Of a stretch of DNA of 64,000 nt, positions 9,700 to 21,091 are shown in pieces; within the stretch, counting starts at the first letter, position 1; each line of letters opens with the position of its first letter. A program made the translations under genes and the position numbers. Source of the stretch: Tubulanus polymorphus (lineage: Eukaryota > Nemertea > Palaeonemertea > Tubulaniformes > Tubulanidae); NCBI RefSeq assembly GCF_964204645.1, contig NC_134032.1, positions 9,790,275 through 9,854,274 on the forward strand, given 5' to 3'. The notes beneath the pieces were generated by a model that saw only the letters and a list, made by a program, of their open reading frames with translations, was not told where the DNA came from and searched no databases.

Positions 9700-9775
9700 C
9701 ACTCATCTTCACCCGTCAAGGGATTCGAACCCACTACGCTAAAGCTGTTCGCTGGTGGAAGCGAGTTCGGAGTTC
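9700..9775 (-). mobile_element. tRNA-like SINE fragment
   Basis: On the minus strand it contains a box B-like GTGGGTTCGAATCCC followed by TTGACGGGTGAAGATG. The same string appears at 27575-27622 in plus orientation (GAGTTCGAATCCCTTGACGG). It does not fold as a full tRNA. Confidence 0.45.
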
Positions 9776-10007
9776 TGTGTAGAGAGTAGAGACAGGTGTG
9801 AAGGGTCGAAACGGGAACATGGTGTCTACGGGACTGTGTAGAGACTAGAGACAGATTTGAAGGGTCGAGACGGGAACATAGTGTCCACGGGACTGTGTAG
9901 AGAGTAGAGACAGGTTTGAAGGGTCGAGACAGGAACATAGTGTCCACGGGACTGTGTAGAGACTAGAGACAGGTTTTGAAGGGTCGAGACAGGAACATAG
10001 GGTCCAT
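9774..10007. repeat. 59-bp tandem repeat, four copies
   Basis: Four head-to-tail units, about 9774-9829, 9830-9888, 9889-9947 and 9948-10007. Each contains GTGTAGAGA, AGAGACAG and the core AAGGGTCGAGACGGGAACAT with few substitutions. The core recurs three times at 10754-10801 beside the AAMP promoter. Confidence 0.85.
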
Positions 10008-10753
10008 GGAGAAAGACCCACGGGATCTGTAGAGAAAGATAACGCGTCATGAATTTAACAATCATCTTTATTTTTTTTGCAAAATTCAGACATTAATTTT
10101 CTTCATAAATTTGATGAATTCGAATTGATTAATGGCAATAAACATGCCCCAAACAAAATGCCCCGGGCCGGGTCGTTTTTTGAAAAAAACGGTTTGAGAG
10201 ATTTAAAGAAAGTTGATTTTATTTTTTAGAAACCAAAATAATTACACTCGTGTAATTCATTCAAGATTATATTTGAAACTAGTTTAGCTTTACCAGTAAA
10301 TATATATTATTTCTGGGAGGAAATCTCGACGGGAAATTGCTTACTTCGCATCTTGAATTTTTACTTCTGTTGACATTGGAGGCGTTTTCTTGGTAAGTGC
10401 AGATCCACACCTCTCGTGATTGACGCAATCTGCTGAATGACAGAATCCAGGCTAAAATCTTTCTAGTGAAGATATCTAAAAATTAACCAATGGCAAACCA
10501 CTGAATTGCTGAATTTTTAATCTGAAATACGTGTTGATATTAAATGTAATTGATTGAACCGTTTACGCGGGGAGGTGCGGATCTGCACTTAAGCTTATAC
10601 CGTTTCCATCATTCGATCTTTTCAATGAAAGTTTTCAAAAATCTAATTTGATTTTTTAAAATTGTTGGTAGGTTCACATGCGAAAAACGAATCCGATACG
10701 CGCCGTAGTGTTTTAGTTCAAATAATCGACTGTGGTGGCGCTATTGTACGGTA
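10008..10753. other. upstream flank of AAMP
   Basis: AT-rich non-coding sequence. I see no gene and no clear transposon; the AAMP-proximal motif array begins at 10754. Confidence 0.4.
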
Positions 10754-10824
10754 GGGTCGAGACGGGAACGGGTCGAGACAGTAACGGGTCGAGACGGGAA
10801 CGTGGATGGCTCATATATATATGG
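10754..10824 (+). promoter_or_regulatory. AAMP core promoter with three 16-bp motif copies
   Basis: GGGTCGAGACGGGAAC is repeated three times without spacing (10754-10769, 10770-10785 with two changes, 10786-10801). It is followed by a TATA-like CATATATATATGG at 10812-10824, about 55 bp before the ATG at 10880. The motif is the same as the core of the 59-bp minisatellite 750 bp upstream. Confidence 0.45.
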
Positions 10825-10879
10825 TTGAAAACAGCGAAATTTATTTTAATCAAAACACGATTTTTGCGTTTCGGAAAAA

Positions 10880-13800
10880 ATGTCAGACCCAATCGGAGAC
10901 GACGATATGAAGATCGACCCGGGAGACATCGTTGAAATTATAGAACTGGATGAAAATATCGATGGAAATCGAGGTAAAATCGATTTAAAGCGAAAAAAAC
11001 GTGAATCAAATTCAAATCACGAAACTTTATTCTGCATAATTTTTTACTTCAAAAAATCTAATTCTTAGTCCTCTAATTAGTCAAATCAATGACATCATGC
11101 TGGTATTTATTGCATCAACCATTTTTATGAAAAGGAGGTTCTAGAGCTAGCTAGGGAAGTGCACCATATTCAATCTATCAAGTTTAATATAAATGAATTT
11201 TCAAAAATGCAGTAGTAAATCATTACATGATTCTTTTTGTTTTTATTATAGAAGAGCAATTATTGAATGATTTGAACGAGATGGATTTTGAACATTATGA
11301 AGACGGTGATGACCTAGAACCCGGCAGAGAGGAAGAGGGCGCCACCGCTGAACCAGAAAGGGACGATTCGAAAGTTACATTCTCAAAACATAAAGGTACG
11401 TAATTTGGTAATATGATGATGTCATTGAGAGATCTATGGAGGCAGTCACCTTTTCAGGAAGTGTCTAAAATGGATTATTCAATGACATCATAGAGGGATA
11501 CATGGAGGCAGTCATCTTTTGGGAAGTGTCTAAAATGGATTATTCGATGACATCATAGGAGGATTTATGGAGGCAGTCATCATTTCGGGAAGTGTCTAGG
11601 GGATTATTTGATGATGTCATAGGGGGAATTTACGGAGGTAGTCATCTTAACTGGAATTATCTAATGAGGGATTATTTGATGATGTCAGAGGGGGATTTAT
11701 CGAGTCCGCCATCTACAGGAATTGTCATATCTTTCCTTTGATGGCTATATTTTTAGGTTCGGTGTTTTGCGTTGCTTCGAGTCCTAATTGTGAATTCGTG
11801 GTAACCGGGGGCGAGGATGACAAAGCTTACGTGTGGAGTCTCGACAACGGAGAACATCACTTCGAAACAGAAGGTAAAATACACGAGATTATACCTAAAT
11901 CGGCAGCCATACTGTTTGGGGCTCAAATTCATGTAATGCTGAAATCTCAAAAGATGATTGATTTCAAGAAGTTAAGATAAATCTAAATACTCGAACTTTG
12001 ACAGCTTCGAATGAGTCGTCCTATACTCAGGGATTCTCAGGGGTTAAATTCATGGGACTCGTAATTTAAAACCAGATAAGGCTAAAGAATTGATACCTTG
12101 TTTCTTCTAATCGGCCGGGTCACTTTTGTAAACTACAATAAAATTCGTAATCAGATCATTTCTATAGCTGCTGGGTCTGTTATGATTAGCTTAATCATAA
12201 TCGTTGAAAATAGTAATTTCATGGTAGATACGCGGTAGATAGGCGGCCGACCGGGAGAAACGAGGTATCCATTTCTTAGCCTAGGTATCAGAGGACAATT
12301 GCCCCCAAATTATTTAGGTGGTGTTAATCTAAATCAAAAAGGATTTTTAAATTGCAAGAATTTAGTTTCGACTTTGAAAATTAAGATACCTACGTACTCA
12401 AATGTCTTTAAATCCAACCCAACCCTAATCAGATTCGGAATGATTTTAATTTTTTGCCCGTACATACGTAGGTCATGAAGACTCGGTCGTCGCTTGCGGT
12501 TTCAGTCACACGGGGAAATACCTGGCGACTGGCGACATGGCTGGAAATGTTAAAGTCTGGTCGATGGCCGGGAAAGAATTGAAATGTTCTCTAGAATGCG
12601 GCGACATGGAGGTATGGGAATTTTGCTATTGTCAGACCTTTTTCATAAAAATAATAATAATAATAGTAATATGTCTTATATAGCGCTAAATCCAGCCAGG
12701 CTGCTCAGAGCGCTTTACATTTTTCGATATTATTACCCCGGCCAATATATGTTATACTCTAACATGTATCAGTCATCTCTCCCTGGGGAGAAGTAACACC
12801 GAGCTGCTAACAAACGCTCAGGAGTCATCTATCAGGCCAGGTACCCATTTACTCCTGGGTAGAGAGAGGCAATGAGGATAAGTCTCTTGCCCGAGGACAC
12901 TACAGCAATGTACGGGGTTCGAACCCACGACCTGGCTTCCCAGAACCGAACGCTCTAACCGCTCGGCCACACCGCTCCACCGCTATTGAAATATTTTAGT
13001 TGTCCTATCTTGCTCTGCCCTCTCCTCCCTCCCCATTTTGTCCCTCCCCTATTCCTCCATTTATCCTTTTTAGCCCTGTCCCCATAAAGCTAACTTAGGC
13101 TATTCCAGTAGAGTATTTTCTAATAATTTTAAGAACTCAACTGCTCCCAAAAATATATAAAACGCACAGAAAAAATCAGATTAACTTCTACAAGTTCATT
13201 TTGAATTAAACTACTATTTTTGATGTCATCGTGAAAATTGTACTTATTTCACTCAAATTTTGTGAAAATTACCACATTATTAGAAATATCAGGTAGCCCG
13301 GTCTGTCCCCACGTGCCTCTCTCTTCCTCTCGCTCTAAATGTCTGTGAATTGTTATAAAAAAACATGATAAGGCTAAACAAAAATGATACCTTGTTTCTC
13401 CGCAGCGGCCGGGTCATTTTTGTAAAATATGATAAAATTGATAAACAGTTCATTTCTTTAGCAGCCGGGTCTGTTATGGTAAAATTGATCACGATTTTAA
13501 AAAAAGTAATGTATAGGGTAGACAGGCGGCTGGCCGGGTCAACATTTAAGCTCAGCAGAGCAGAGAAACAAGGTATCAATTTTTTTTAGCCTAATGAGTC
13601 ATCATCATCATCATCATCAACAATGGTTGCCATAATTTAACACTACAAATTTTCATCCTTGTTTTAGTGGATGAAATGGCATCCGTCTGCCGACGTACTG
13701 ATCGCCGGTAGCTGCGACGGCGACGTCTGGATGTGGAAGGTGCCGAGCGGTGAATGTCGGACGTTTTCGGGACCGGGCTGCGCCTGTACGTGCGGCGTCG

Positions 13801-16672
13801 TTTTACCCGACGGTAAGTGACGTACGGTGTTACGCGGCTATTCGTGATTTCGCGACTTTTGAAAACTTTTGAAATCGTTTTTATTATAGGCAAGCACGTC
13901 GCCGTTGGTTACGAGAACGGTAGTTTGCGCGTGTGGGATCTGAAAACGGCCGCGTCGATTTTAACGATGAAAAAAGGTAACAACTTCATTTTCCGAAAGA
14001 GTCCTATTTTGAAGAAGATTTTTGTGATATTTGGAAGATTTTGATCGGTCAATGATCGTAGATCGAAATGTTATAACTTTATCAACACGAAGGTTTATAG
14101 TACTTTGTATAGATTAACTAGATTTCATTGCAAGTACAAGCTTTTGCTACTAGTGCATAGTAGCTTTATCAGGAGAATTGTGGTGGAGCCGCGTTAACCT
14201 GGTGTCAAATCAGTCAACTCAACTAGTGTATACAGCGGACCTCGTTACAGTAAACTTCACAGGACCAGAGAAAATCTGTTCGTTATAACTGATAGTTCAT
14301 TATATCCAGTATGAAATTTATCAAATACTCTCACTTGGGACAAAATTCTTTATTTATTATATCCAATGAATGCTTGGATCTGAGTTCGTTATAACGAGGT
14401 TCCACTGTAGTTGCTTCATCGGTAAATAAATCATTTGGGGTCATTCATTTATTACGTACGCATTAGGGGAGGAGGAGGGGTAAGTTCAATTGCGTACTGT
14501 AATGCTTGATGTATAAGATGGCCGATTTTGCGTACAGAGGGGGAGGGGGGTTGAAAAATTCAAATTTCATCCGTACGTAATAAATGAATGATCCCTTTAC
14601 CTGATGAAGGTGATAATAAACACTAGGAATCGAAAGCTTGTACTTTTGATAAAATCTAGTGAACCTTCGAAGTCCAATCTGTTTTCGTCATGTTTACTGA
14701 CTTAAACCGAAGTTATAAGGATTTTCATCGATTGATTGAGATGAATATTTGAATTTTGTTTCGCGTTTTCAGTTCACAGCGAGTCGGTAACGTGTATCGA
14801 TTGTAATAAAGATGGTTCAATACTCGCCACCGGATCAACGGACGTTCAAACTAAAGTCATCAGTATTCATTCTAAAAAGGTGCATCTCTCACTCCTTTTC
14901 CTCATTCCCTCCCCCTGACTCATCTCTCTCTTCGTGTCTTCCTTTCCTGCCCTCCTCTCTCACTTAAGCTTTCTTGCCAGTCTCCCTCCTCCCAGCTCCC
15001 CCTTGTTATCTCTTCTTTCATCCCTACTCTTTCCCTCGACTCTATTATCTCTCCTTTCTCTTCTGTCTTGCTGTATCTTCATTTCCCTCTCTTTCTTTCC
15101 TTCTCTACCTATCTCCATCTCCCTCTCACCCACTCCAACACTATCACTTTTGTCCTCTCTGTCCTTGGGTATCAGGAAAACTACCCCTGGGGAATTATCT
15201 CCGAACAATTGCCCAATTGTCCTAGGGGGCAATTAGCCTAGAATCCAGTCCCTCTGCTCTCCCATTTTCTCCCTCTCCTCTCCCTCTCCCTTCTATTCCT
15301 CCATCTCCCTCGAATAATTGACGATTTTCTATTTTCGTTTTAAAGGAGTTATTCTCAGTGAGTTGTCTGTCGAATAAACCGCCGGAGGAAGATTCCGTCG
15401 AGTCGGTCGTATTTTCATCGACTCATCCGTACCTGGCGACCGGGACACTCGCCGGGGTCGTTACGATCTGGGATCTCTCGTCGCAGACGCCTCGTCTCAC
15501 GTGCAACCACGACGTAAGTTAAAAGCTAATAAAACGTATTATGAAATTGCTAGAACTATGGAAATACGATACAGTAGATTTGCGCCTTACTCAAAATGCC
15601 CAAAAATTTTTCAATCTAGGAGAAATGGGCAATTAGTTTGTAGAAAGTCTAGTTTGTAGCCTACTTGTACATTGGACTAAACCTAAATCGGTAGTTGGCA
15701 CTAAGAATTTTTTTAAACCAAATTAGGCGATTAGCACCAAGATTTTTTTCAAACCAAATTTGGCCCGTATAAGATAGTGTATCAATTATTACCCAGAATT
15801 AATGGTTTAGTGAGATCAGCAGTACCGATTTAGGGGGAGTGTACAGTAATTGGGATATGAAAGTGATGCAGGCGCTTCCTCGAAATTTGATATTTTGTCC
15901 TTTAAAACTTCTTATATCCAGGAATGACCGATATGTAGGGACCATGTGAAAATTGATTTCTTCAAAATGCTAAAACCGCTACCTGCTATCTTTACGATCC
16001 TTACCCAGGTTCTATTGTAATCTTCACTTAACCTGTTCACTACCATTGCGACCGATATTTCGGTAGGCTGTATATGACCTGAAAAAGTGAACTAGTACAG
16101 GACAGCAGACTACTACAACGCAGTACATAGGTGTTTCACGCAGTACATAGGTGTTTATTGATTAGCAGAAACCTGTCCGTGTTCATTATAGTTCATATCC
16201 AGCTGTATAGGCGTTACACATACCGGTACATGCGTCATCAAAAATAAGCTAACGCCATCTGGTACAAAGCGTGTACAATTGTCTGGGAGTGAAAGGGTTA
16301 ATCGACTTTGCGCTTAACCGCTCGAACTAATCGAGAAATTTTAATTTTCAGGCCGGTATCGTAAAACTACGCTGGGACCCATCGGCCCCGTATATCTGTA
16401 GTTGTACGCTTGACGGCGCCGTTAATTTATGGGACGCCCGAAACGGAAAACGGGAATTCCAGTGGTTAGGACACACGACGGAAATATTGGACTTCGATTT
16501 TACGAGGTATAAAAATCATTTGCCGCGATCATTTTTCACGCACCAGGAATTCAAAAATCGGGAATTTTTTTCTCGTTTTTTTTTTTTCAGAGATAACAAA
16601 AGTCTAGTCACTGCATCCGGGGATGGAACGGCGAAAGTATTCCGGCGACAGAAGGAGCCTAGCAATGCCTGA
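10880..16672 (+). CDS. AAMP: AAMP, angio-associated migratory cell protein homologue (WD40), ten coding exons
   Basis: Exons: 10880-10973, 11252-11395, 11757-11873, 12472-12611, 13668-13812, 13890-13976, 14773-14879, 15346-15513, 16352-16506, 16591-16672. All have GT-AG borders and consistent phases, giving 412 aa (human protein 434). The N-terminus is acidic ([16 protein letters not shown] style), as in the family. From about residue 80 WD40 blades follow: [30 protein letters not shown]...[63 protein letters not shown] and [11 protein letters not shown], nearly collinear with vertebrate AAMP. Knowledge: AAMP is a cytosolic WD40 scaffold, with a yeast counterpart (Sqt1) acting as a ribosomal-protein chaperone. 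Convergent with the acetylhydrolase gene. Introns carry a SINE, two MITEs, a minisatellite and a pyrimidine tract. Confidence 0.97.
11412..11725 (+). repeat. CRE-like minisatellite family (TGATGTCAT unit) in AAMP intron 2
   Basis: Four to five degenerate units of about 65-70 bp: GATGATGTCATAGGGGGATT, then TTATGGAGGCAGTCATCTTT, then CAGGAAGTGTCTA. Same family at 18337-18672, 25557-25616, 36585-37020, 38650-38815, 56660-57010, 57300-57500, 62775-63080 and 63545-63640. Confidence 0.8.
12077..12282. mobile_element. MITE family A, copy 2 (AAMP intron 3)
   Basis: TAAGGCTAAAGAATTGATAC at the left, GAGAAACGAGGTATCC...CTTAGCCT at the right. Internal GCTGGGTCTGTTATG and GGCGGCCGACCGG match the other two copies. 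Confidence 0.75.
12616..12978 (-). mobile_element. tRNA-derived SINE in AAMP intron 4
   Basis: Read on the minus strand it begins GGAGCGGTGTGGCCGAGCGG (box A-like) with box B GTGGGTTCGAACCCC 45 nt later. A body follows with GTGTCCTCGGGCAAGAGACT and GCCTCTCTCTACCCAGGAGT, then a tail GCGCTATATAAG and (ATT)n repeats. Head, conserved central domain and simple tail are the three parts expected of a SINE. The tRNA-like head lies in the element, so no functional tRNA is called. Confidence 0.8.
13369..13594. mobile_element. MITE family A, copy 3 (AAMP intron 4)
   Basis: Best preserved copy: AAGGCTAAACAAAAATGATA at the left, AGAGAAACAAGGTATCAATT and TTTAGCCTAA at the right, with CAGCCGGGTCTGTTATGG in the middle. 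Confidence 0.8.
14885..15310 (+). repeat. long pyrimidine-rich tract in AAMP intron 7
   Basis: Some 400 bp almost free of purines on the plus strand (runs such as CTCCCTCCTCCCAGCTCCCC). It ends close to exon 8 at 15346. Such tracts can form triplex DNA. The long ORFs read here are low-complexity and not genes. Confidence 0.7.
16028..16302. mobile_element. diverged piggyBac-like MITE (AAMP intron 8)
   Basis: TTAACCTGTTCACTACC at the left and GTGAAAGGGTTAA at the right, with two direct GCAGTACATAGGTGTTT copies inside. TTAA ends and CC...GG termini fit piggyBac-type insertion; related in its right end to the 35787-36073 family. Confidence 0.45.
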
Positions 16673-16762
16673 CGATAATCATAAAAATATCGCGAAAAAT
16701 ATAGAAATTTAGATTTATTTTGTTTATAGTGATATTAGCGATTGTTGTTTTACCGGGCGAAA

Positions 16763-16768
16763 AATAAA
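16763..16768 (+). terminator. AAMP polyadenylation signal
   Basis: AATAAA 90 nt after the AAMP stop codon. Confidence 0.6.
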
Positions 16769-17448
16769 TGGATTTTTATATGAGAAAAAAGAATAGCTTT
16801 TCGGATTAATGCTAATTAAGAATGAATCAAGGATTCCAGTTCAAACGAGGCTACACATAGTAGTCTCAATAGGGTAGTTCTAGGCTGCAGATTGTTCTAG
16901 GAGATGGTAGGCCTACCAGGGAGAAAAGTGATGCCTGCATTTAGACGAGTAGAGAGCAATCTTAAATTAAAGATTTCAGCGCACCGTCGGATGTAAGTCC
17001 GAATTCAGAATAACTGGACCGAAGAACTTTAGGCCTATAGAGAAACCTATCGATGAAGCAAATCTGTCCCGAATTCAAAATCGAGAAGAAAAATTTTTAT
17101 ACATAATTTTCAAAATATCATGTATTCAAATTTGCAATTATAGCATTATTCATTACAAAGACATCAGTTTTTTCTCATTTCATAATTATAATAATAATAA
17201 TAACAATAATAACATCTCAATTCAACATTTTTTCAAAATAAAACTAACATTATTTAGTTACTAACAATATTTACGCAGTAATAGCATGATTTTATACGAA
17301 CAGATACGGCATAGTGATTTTTGGAGTAGAAAAATACAAAAGCAATCATCAAGATCGATATTTCATATAACGTACTCATCCATACTCAAAACTTAAAGAC
17401 CTGGGGTAAATCTAGTTTTGATTCACAGGCATAAAGTCGAAACACTAA

Positions 17449-17801
17449 AGCTACGTGTACACTAGCTCGTTGAACCCGGGTTTCCATGTACGCGGGTTCG
17501 ACGAAAACCTGGGTTCACAGCGAGTTGCAGTAGCAAGTCTACACTTAACTCGGCTTCGGTTGAACTGAATCCACATCCATAGTTCAAGTTCAAGGTCAAT
17601 TGTGGAGCTCAAACGCGTTCAACGCAGGTTAACCGTCTACACAAGCAAAAATGCATAGTCGCATGTGAACCTGGGGAAAACTTTTCTTTTTCAAGAAGGG
17701 TTTCTTAAACACGGTTTTACAGTACACTCTGCATTGAACCCGTGTTTCTAGTGTAGTGGAGACGCATGACCTGGGTCCAAGAAGCAAGTGTAGACATAGC
17801 T
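17449..17801. mobile_element. Harbinger-like MITE with TAA duplication
   Basis: Ends AGCTACGTGTACACTAGC and the near-inverse GCAAGTGTAGACATAGCT, flanked by TAA at 17446-17448 and 17802-17804. The inside is full of GAACCCGGGTTT-like words in both orientations. Confidence 0.7.
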
Positions 17802-18128
17802 TAACCAATTTAAAAAATGAAATCTACAGTATAGGCCCATCTCATCAAAGTTCTCATTTCAAACGATTCCAGTAACCAGACTGTCGCTAAGTTTCACAAT
17901 CGGATATTTTCCTCCCCCTGTCCCGTATAAAAAGCCGTTGTTTCACCCGTACCTAACCCAAGCCTTGCCCAGGCAGCCTACGCCCGCCCCCCCCCCCCCC
18001 CAATTGGAATATACCGTACAAAATAATATTTGAAGCTAAGTTTCAAGTGAAACGCACCTGATTTGTAAGAATAATGCTCCTGAAAACAGATGCATTCAAC
18101 ACAGTACCAGTGTATCTCATGCAGCAGT

Positions 18129-18131
<3 letters not shown>

Positions 18132-18187
<56 letters not shown>
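18132..18187. repeat. (AT)n microsatellite
   Basis: Uninterrupted AT dinucleotides. Similar tracts at 25872-25949, 42420-42441, 48699-48722 and 56549-56609. Confidence 0.95.
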
Positions 18188-18190
<3 letters not shown>

Positions 18191-18336
18191 CTATCAAAAG
18201 GTCACATGGAAAAATATTTTAAGCAAATTCTTTCTGCCCTTCAAATACTGAATTACAGTACTGTCATACAGAGCTAGTGACCAATACTCTCAGTAGGGAA
18301 AAGGATTGATTGTTTGAGGCCATATTTTCTTGAAGT

Positions 18337-18672
18337 GTCTATAAGAGTAATTTGATGATGTCATAGGGGGATTCATAAAGGCAGTCACAACCCAATAGGA
18401 TATTTTGATGACGCCATAGGGGATTTACGGGGACAAGCATCTTTTCTGGAAGGTTATGTTATATAAGCAATTTGATAATGCTATTGGTAGATTTATAGAG
18501 GCAGCCATCTTTCCTACCCGGAAGAATCTGATGATATCATAGGGGGATTATAAAGCAACCAACCTTTTTGTGCCCTATAGGAACTCATGTTGTTGTATGG
18601 GAATTCTTCAAGGGGGCCATTGTTTTAGAAGTGTCTTTAGGGAAAAGCTGATGATGTCATAGGGGGATTTAA
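18337..18672 (+). repeat. CRE-like minisatellite family, downstream of AAMP
   Basis: Five degenerate units with TTTGATGATGTCATAGGGGG and GGCAGTCA / GGAAGTGTCT words, same family as 11412-11725. Confidence 0.75.
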
Positions 18673-19679
18673 AAAAAAATACTTTACAAAATATAGCTGT
18701 TTTCTAATATTGCAAGCGTTTAAATACCGTACAAAAAGTCTACCCTAGCATCTGAGGATGGGATCCAATTCCGCAGCGTTGTTCATTTCAATTAATTCAA
18801 TGGTAGCCGAATTCGAACTTGGAACTGCGGAACTGCAACCATCGTGCATAGATTAACTTGATTGTGTATGAACAATTCTCTAAAACTACCACAATTTTCT
18901 CGTACTTAACGGTTGGACATTAGCAAAAGTCTTTAAAATATTTCCAAAAGTAGCGATATCTACAAATCTTACTGGAAGACTTCACTTTCTTCTCAAAAAT
19001 TCAGCACGGGGTCTTATTTCATGAAAACAGTTCAATTTGTACGACCTTTTTACGTACACACTTGAAAACCTTCTTCATGAATTCAGCCGACTCTTGATTT
19101 TTATTTGGCGCATAAGCGCAGACTTTGTTCGACTAACGTTAATAAATCGACGTTGAATCGAATTGCATACAAGCAGCGACGACCAATACAAAACTGCGGA
19201 ACACATCTCTCCGCTGGCTTTCGTTCAAGAACGAAATAGATTTTCAAGCAAAAAGCGAATTTAAGCTGAATACCTTATTTGTCATCCTCACTTGCCAGGG
19301 TTTGATTGCCTCCCGCCGAGGAAGCTCGCGCCAATGCACAAACCCTGGCCACAGACGCTACATTGGACTTGTATTGCAACTTGTCTACCCAAGAAAGCTT
19401 GGACGGTGTAATAGACCAATGAAGGGTCTGCAGCCAGGGTTTGTGTTGGCGAGAGGAAATCGAACCCTTGCGAGCAAGGATGCCTATTTGTATAATTAAG
19501 TATTTTTAGCGAGCAGCAGCATTTTTCTATCGTAGGTATGATTTTTTCTTAAGGAAGATTATGTACGGCTGTCTGGTTTTTAGAAAAGGAAGGTGTTGAG
19601 ATCTATTCGTGAAAGAAAGATTGCATTATATTTTGCTTAACGAAATATTTACAGCGATTTGACAGACGACCTTCCTGTA

Positions 19680-20345
19680 CGACAGACTAGTGCCAAGTGA
19701 GGATCTACCAGGTGGGCTAGTATGCAGTAGGACATCAACTTTTGCGACAATAGAGAATTTCCCTTGTGGCAAGTGAGGATCCACCAGGTGTGCTAGTGTG
19801 CAGTAGGACATAAACTACTGTGGCAATAGAGGATTCTACTTGTGGCAAGTGAGGATCCACTGGGTGTGTCATTGTGCAGTAGGACTTCAACTACTGTGAC
19901 AATAGAGGATTCTACTTGTGGCAAGTGAGGATCTACCAGGTGTGCTAGTGTGCAGTAGGACATCAACTACTGTGGCAATAGAGGATTCACTTGACGTGGC
20001 AAGTGAGGATCCACCAGGTGTGCTAGTAGGACATCGACTACAGTAACAATAGAGGAGTCCACTCGTGGCAAGTGAGGATGATCAACCAAGTCTGTTAATG
20101 TACTGTAGCATATCCACTACTGCGGCAATAGAGCATTCCATTAGCAGTACATTAGGAGCCACCAGGGCACTGGCATGCAGTACGATATCAGATACTGCGG
20201 CAACAGAGGATTCCAGTAGTGGCAAGTGAGGATCCACTAGGCGTGCTAGTGTGCAGTAAGACATACATCAACTAGTGCGGCAACAGAGTATTCCACCTGT
20301 GGCAAATGAGGATCCACCAGGTGCACTAGTGTGCAGTAAGGTATC
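19680..20345 (+). repeat. 75-80-bp minisatellite (GTGGCAAGTGAGGATCCACC unit)
   Basis: About eight to nine units, each with GTGGCAAGTGAGGATCCACC, AGGTGTGCTAGTGTGCAGTA, GGACATCAACTACTGTGGCA and ATAGAGGATTC. The same family, inverted, forms 55680-56260 and a single unit near 57240-57290. Confidence 0.85.
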
Positions 20346-21091
20346 AACTACGTCACGCCCTCTGCTTTCGCAGAGCCCCTATAATAAATCACATTTTTAA
20401 ACACACACTACATAAAAGCCAAGCGCTAAATCTAAGTCCGCCATTTTGAACCCGGGTTTCATAAGAAACCGCTTCACAGCATCACAGATATGCTTTTCCT
20501 GCATTACCCGACCCAGCACCGCAGCGTTAAAATTCTTACAATGCATTGAAACAATCGAAAAAACAAATCTATCTATAAATCTTTAAACAACTCGAATCAT
20601 TACTCACACTGCCAAACTGGGTCCCACAGAGTACAACGAACAAAATAATTCCCCTAGTTTTTCACTTAATTTTGAACAAAATCATATTTTTCGTAACAAT
20701 TTCCCGCAGATTTTCTTTTTGTTCAATTTGGAATCAGTCCTTGAAAATAAGAATTTTTCATGTGTTTTGAGATTCGATTCCTTAGCATTGCAAAAAAAAA
20801 TCCCTGAAAATGTAGTTTTCGTTATGATACAATTTCCCCTTCCCTGAATTCTAACATTTTCTTAAAAATATTCATACCAAATTCAAATTTTGCGGAAAAT
20901 CGAAATTTTCTTATGCGAAATTTAAAAAAATGTTTTTCTTCGAATTCAAAATTTCTAATCAGATTTACAACGTACCGGTACATAAATATGTGGAATATCG
21001 GAAATATTTTTTCTCTTCTTGAAAGACACGGGGCGAAAGTCGTGAAAAAATGTCTTTTTTTTCTTATGCGAAAAGTCCAAAAATGTTCGTT

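Larger units (their letters stand above)
7391..9773. other. intergenic repeat-rich stretch
   Basis: No gene supported. Contains the nested MITE pair (7996-8457), a possible 3' retroelement remnant near 7715-7800 (TTTATTTCC-type tail), a YY1-like AAAATGGCGG at 8904-8913 without a recognisable downstream gene, and a tRNA-like segment at 9700-9775. Confidence 0.4.
16770..21091. other. intergenic/3' flank between AAMP and the acetylhydrolase
   Basis: No exon recognised. Holds a Harbinger-like MITE (17449-17801), poly-C (17988-18001), (AT)n at 18132-18187, CRE-like minisatellite units (18337-18672) and the 19680-20345 minisatellite. Part could be 3' UTR of the minus-strand acetylhydrolase; a minus-strand AATAAA lies at 19105-19100. 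Confidence 0.45.

Noticed and set aside
9630-10065. ORFs with repeated VPVSTL words
   Set aside because: Translations of the 59-bp tandem repeat; no start context, no homology.
12900-12978. tRNA-Leu/Ser-like gene
   Set aside because: Boxes A and B are present but it is the head of a SINE with body and tail; the acceptor stem does not close.
14934-15236. Ser/Leu-rich ORFs on both strands
   Set aside because: Translations of the polypyrimidine tract in AAMP intron 7.
19680-20345. CRISPR-like array
   Set aside because: Spacers are not unique; whole 75-80-bp units are repeated, and the context is eukaryotic. It is a minisatellite.
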